Assembly: GCA_028281075.1 (NCBI GenBank)
Contig: JANQKO010000144.1
Location: 1-5,098 of the forward strand
Length of the DNA: 5,098 nt
Source of the DNA: Alphaproteobacteria bacterium
GTDB taxonomy: Bacteria > Pseudomonadota > Alphaproteobacteria > GCA-2731375
Direction of reading: 5' to 3'
The translations under genes were made by a program, and so were the position numbers. This document shows positions 4,313 through 5,098 of this stretch, piece by piece (position 1 is the first letter of the stretch; each line of letters opens with the position of its first letter). The notes under the pieces were generated by a model. That model saw only the letters and a program-made list of their open reading frames with translations, was not told the origin of the DNA and searched no databases.

Positions 4313-5098
4313 GTGACACCAGCGAAAACGTGGCGTGCCTCGACGCTCGACTTGGCGGTTTGGCGCCGCCTGCCGGCCGGCGCCGGTGTCCTGCTGACGG
4401 CGATGTGGTGCGCGGCCGCGGCCGATGCACAGGTTTATGTCGACCCCAGTGTCCTGAACGACCTGCAGAACCGGCTCGACGCGCAGGAGCGCATGCTGGA
4501 GCGGCAGCGCCTGGAGATGGAACAGCAGCGCCGGCAACTGGAGCTGCTCAGAAGCCAGATCCTGCAACGCCGGCAACTGGACCGGATTCGCGGCGCCGGA
4601 CTGCCGTCCGGCCAGCCCTACGCGCAGCGGCCGATCCCGGCCATCCCCGGCGCCGGCATCCAGACCACGCAGGCCGCGCCGCGCCCCGTGCCGCCGGTGC
4701 CGGTGGCGCCGCAGCCGGTCGCGCCACAGCCCGCCGCCCCGCGGCCCGTGGCGCCCGAGCCCGCGGCACCACAGCCGGTCGCGCCGCAGCCCGTGGCCCC
4801 GCAACCTGTGGCGCCGCAGCCGGCGGTGCCGGAAACGCCGCGCCGGGCCGGGACGCCGACCGAGACCGCCTCTACCGAGCGCGAGCCGGATCAGGGCGAG
4901 CAGTTGCTGCTGGAAGCCGGCGGCATCCTGCTGCGGCCGGGCCGGCTGCAGATCGAGCCGAGCCTGGAATACTCGCATTTCTCCAGCGACCGCGTGGTCA
5001 TCGCCGGCTTCACGATCTTCGAGGCCATCATCATCGGCACGATCCGGGTCGACGATCTGGAGCGCGATATCCTGACCGCCGGCCTGACGGCGCGCTAT
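4313..5098 (+). CDS. Exported protein: coiled coil, Pro-rich linker and probable outer-membrane beta-barrel (5' part; continues past the window)
   Basis: The frame is open from GTG 4313 to the window end (262 residues, no stop). Residues 1-40 read as a signal peptide: basic n-region (Lys5, Arg8, Arg18/Arg19), hydrophobic AGAGVLLTAMWCAAAA (22-37), and a cleavage site near Ala39 (A-D-A). Residues 47-93 form a Gln/Arg/Glu/Leu-rich coiled coil. Residues 131-170 are eight pentapeptides of the VAPQP type. After an acidic/Thr stretch, residues 198-262 (LLLEAGGILLRPGRLQIEPSLEYSHFSS...) look like the start of a beta-barrel of the kind often annotated as a transporter or outer-membrane protein. Coiled coil, linker and barrel in this order recall FapF, the trimeric outer-membrane channel for Fap amyloid, but sequence homology cannot be judged here. 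It is expected in the outer membrane with a periplasmic coiled coil. An in-frame GTG at 4265 is a less likely start. Confidence 0.78.
   Translation, partial: MTPAKTWRASTLDLAVWRRLPAGAGVLLTAMWCAAAADAQVYVDPSVLNDLQNRLDAQERMLERQRLEMEQQRRQLELLRSQILQRRQLDRIRGAGLPSGQPYAQRPIPAIPGAGIQTTQAAPRPVPPVPVAPQPVAPQPAAPRPVAPEPAAPQPVAPQPVAPQPVAPQPAVPETPRRAGTPTETASTEREPDQGEQLLLEAGGILLRPGRLQIEPSLEYSHFSSDRVVIAGFTIFEAIIIGTIRVDDLERDILTAGLTARY
4703..4822 (+). repeat. Tandem 15-bp coding repeat, eight VAPQP-type pentapeptides
   Basis: Eight consecutive pentapeptides (residues 131-170) follow [VA]-A-P-[QRE]-P: five are VAPQP, and the others are AAPRP, VAPEP and AAPQP. The DNA copies differ mainly at third positions, so the array is not freshly amplified. 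It would form an extended, stiff polyproline-like spacer between coiled coil and barrel. Confidence 0.85.

Noticed and set aside
4050..4430. N-terminal extension of the secreted protein to 4430
   Set aside because: It would bury the signal peptide inside the protein and overlap the divergent gene at 4313. The extension reads as low-complexity Arg/Ser/Pro sequence.
4220..4978. Minus-strand 252-residue frame
   Set aside because: It is the antisense of the coiled-coil/Pro-repeat gene. Its Gly-Leu-Arg-Arg-rich repeats simply mirror the VAPQP array.

Overview
The window is GC-rich. It has Shine-Dalgarno-led genes, one LysR-type regulator, a Gram-negative style secreted protein and an outer-membrane-like protein. 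Together these suggest a proteobacterium, most likely an alphaproteobacterium (Rhodospirillales-like). That placement is inference from gene content and composition; no rRNA or marker gene is present.

Positions 1-2503 (minus strand) hold a two-gene operon. The first gene is a Fe(II)/2-oxoglutarate dioxygenase of the phytanoyl-CoA dioxygenase (PhyH) type, 2503 to 1718. It is followed after 24 bp by a gene that starts with TTG at 1693 and runs off the left edge. That second gene contains one in-frame TGA at 1372-1370. Conventional gene callers would stop there and report a 107-residue protein, but the same frame stays open for the remaining 1.37 kb and reads as coherent conserved protein. The TGA sits in a C-(TGA)-G-A-C context inside a UGSC-family selenoprotein domain. 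It is followed at SECIS distance by a perfect 7-bp hairpin with a G in the second loop position. I read it as a selenocysteine codon (Sec108) in a two-domain selenoprotein of at least 564 residues.

Positions 2504-2613 form a divergent regulatory region. The inverted repeat TTGATT/AATCAA can supply the -35 boxes of two face-to-face overlapping promoters, one for each direction. On the plus strand, 2614-3501 encodes a GcvA-type LysR regulator, the natural candidate for controlling the divergent operon.

Positions 3498-4049 (minus) encode a small secreted protein with a signal peptide and a lipocalin-like GxW start. Its stop codon overlaps that of the LysR gene by 4 bp. Positions 4050-4312 are a relatively AT-rich divergent intergenic region with several short repeats. 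Positions 4313-5098 (plus) are the 5' part of a gene for an exported protein: signal peptide, coiled coil, eight Pro-rich pentapeptides, then the start of what looks like an outer-membrane beta-barrel. This layout recalls FapF-type secretion channels.

The most interesting unit is the LysR / PhyH dioxygenase / selenoprotein locus. It would be misannotated by standard pipelines, and its biochemical role is unknown.
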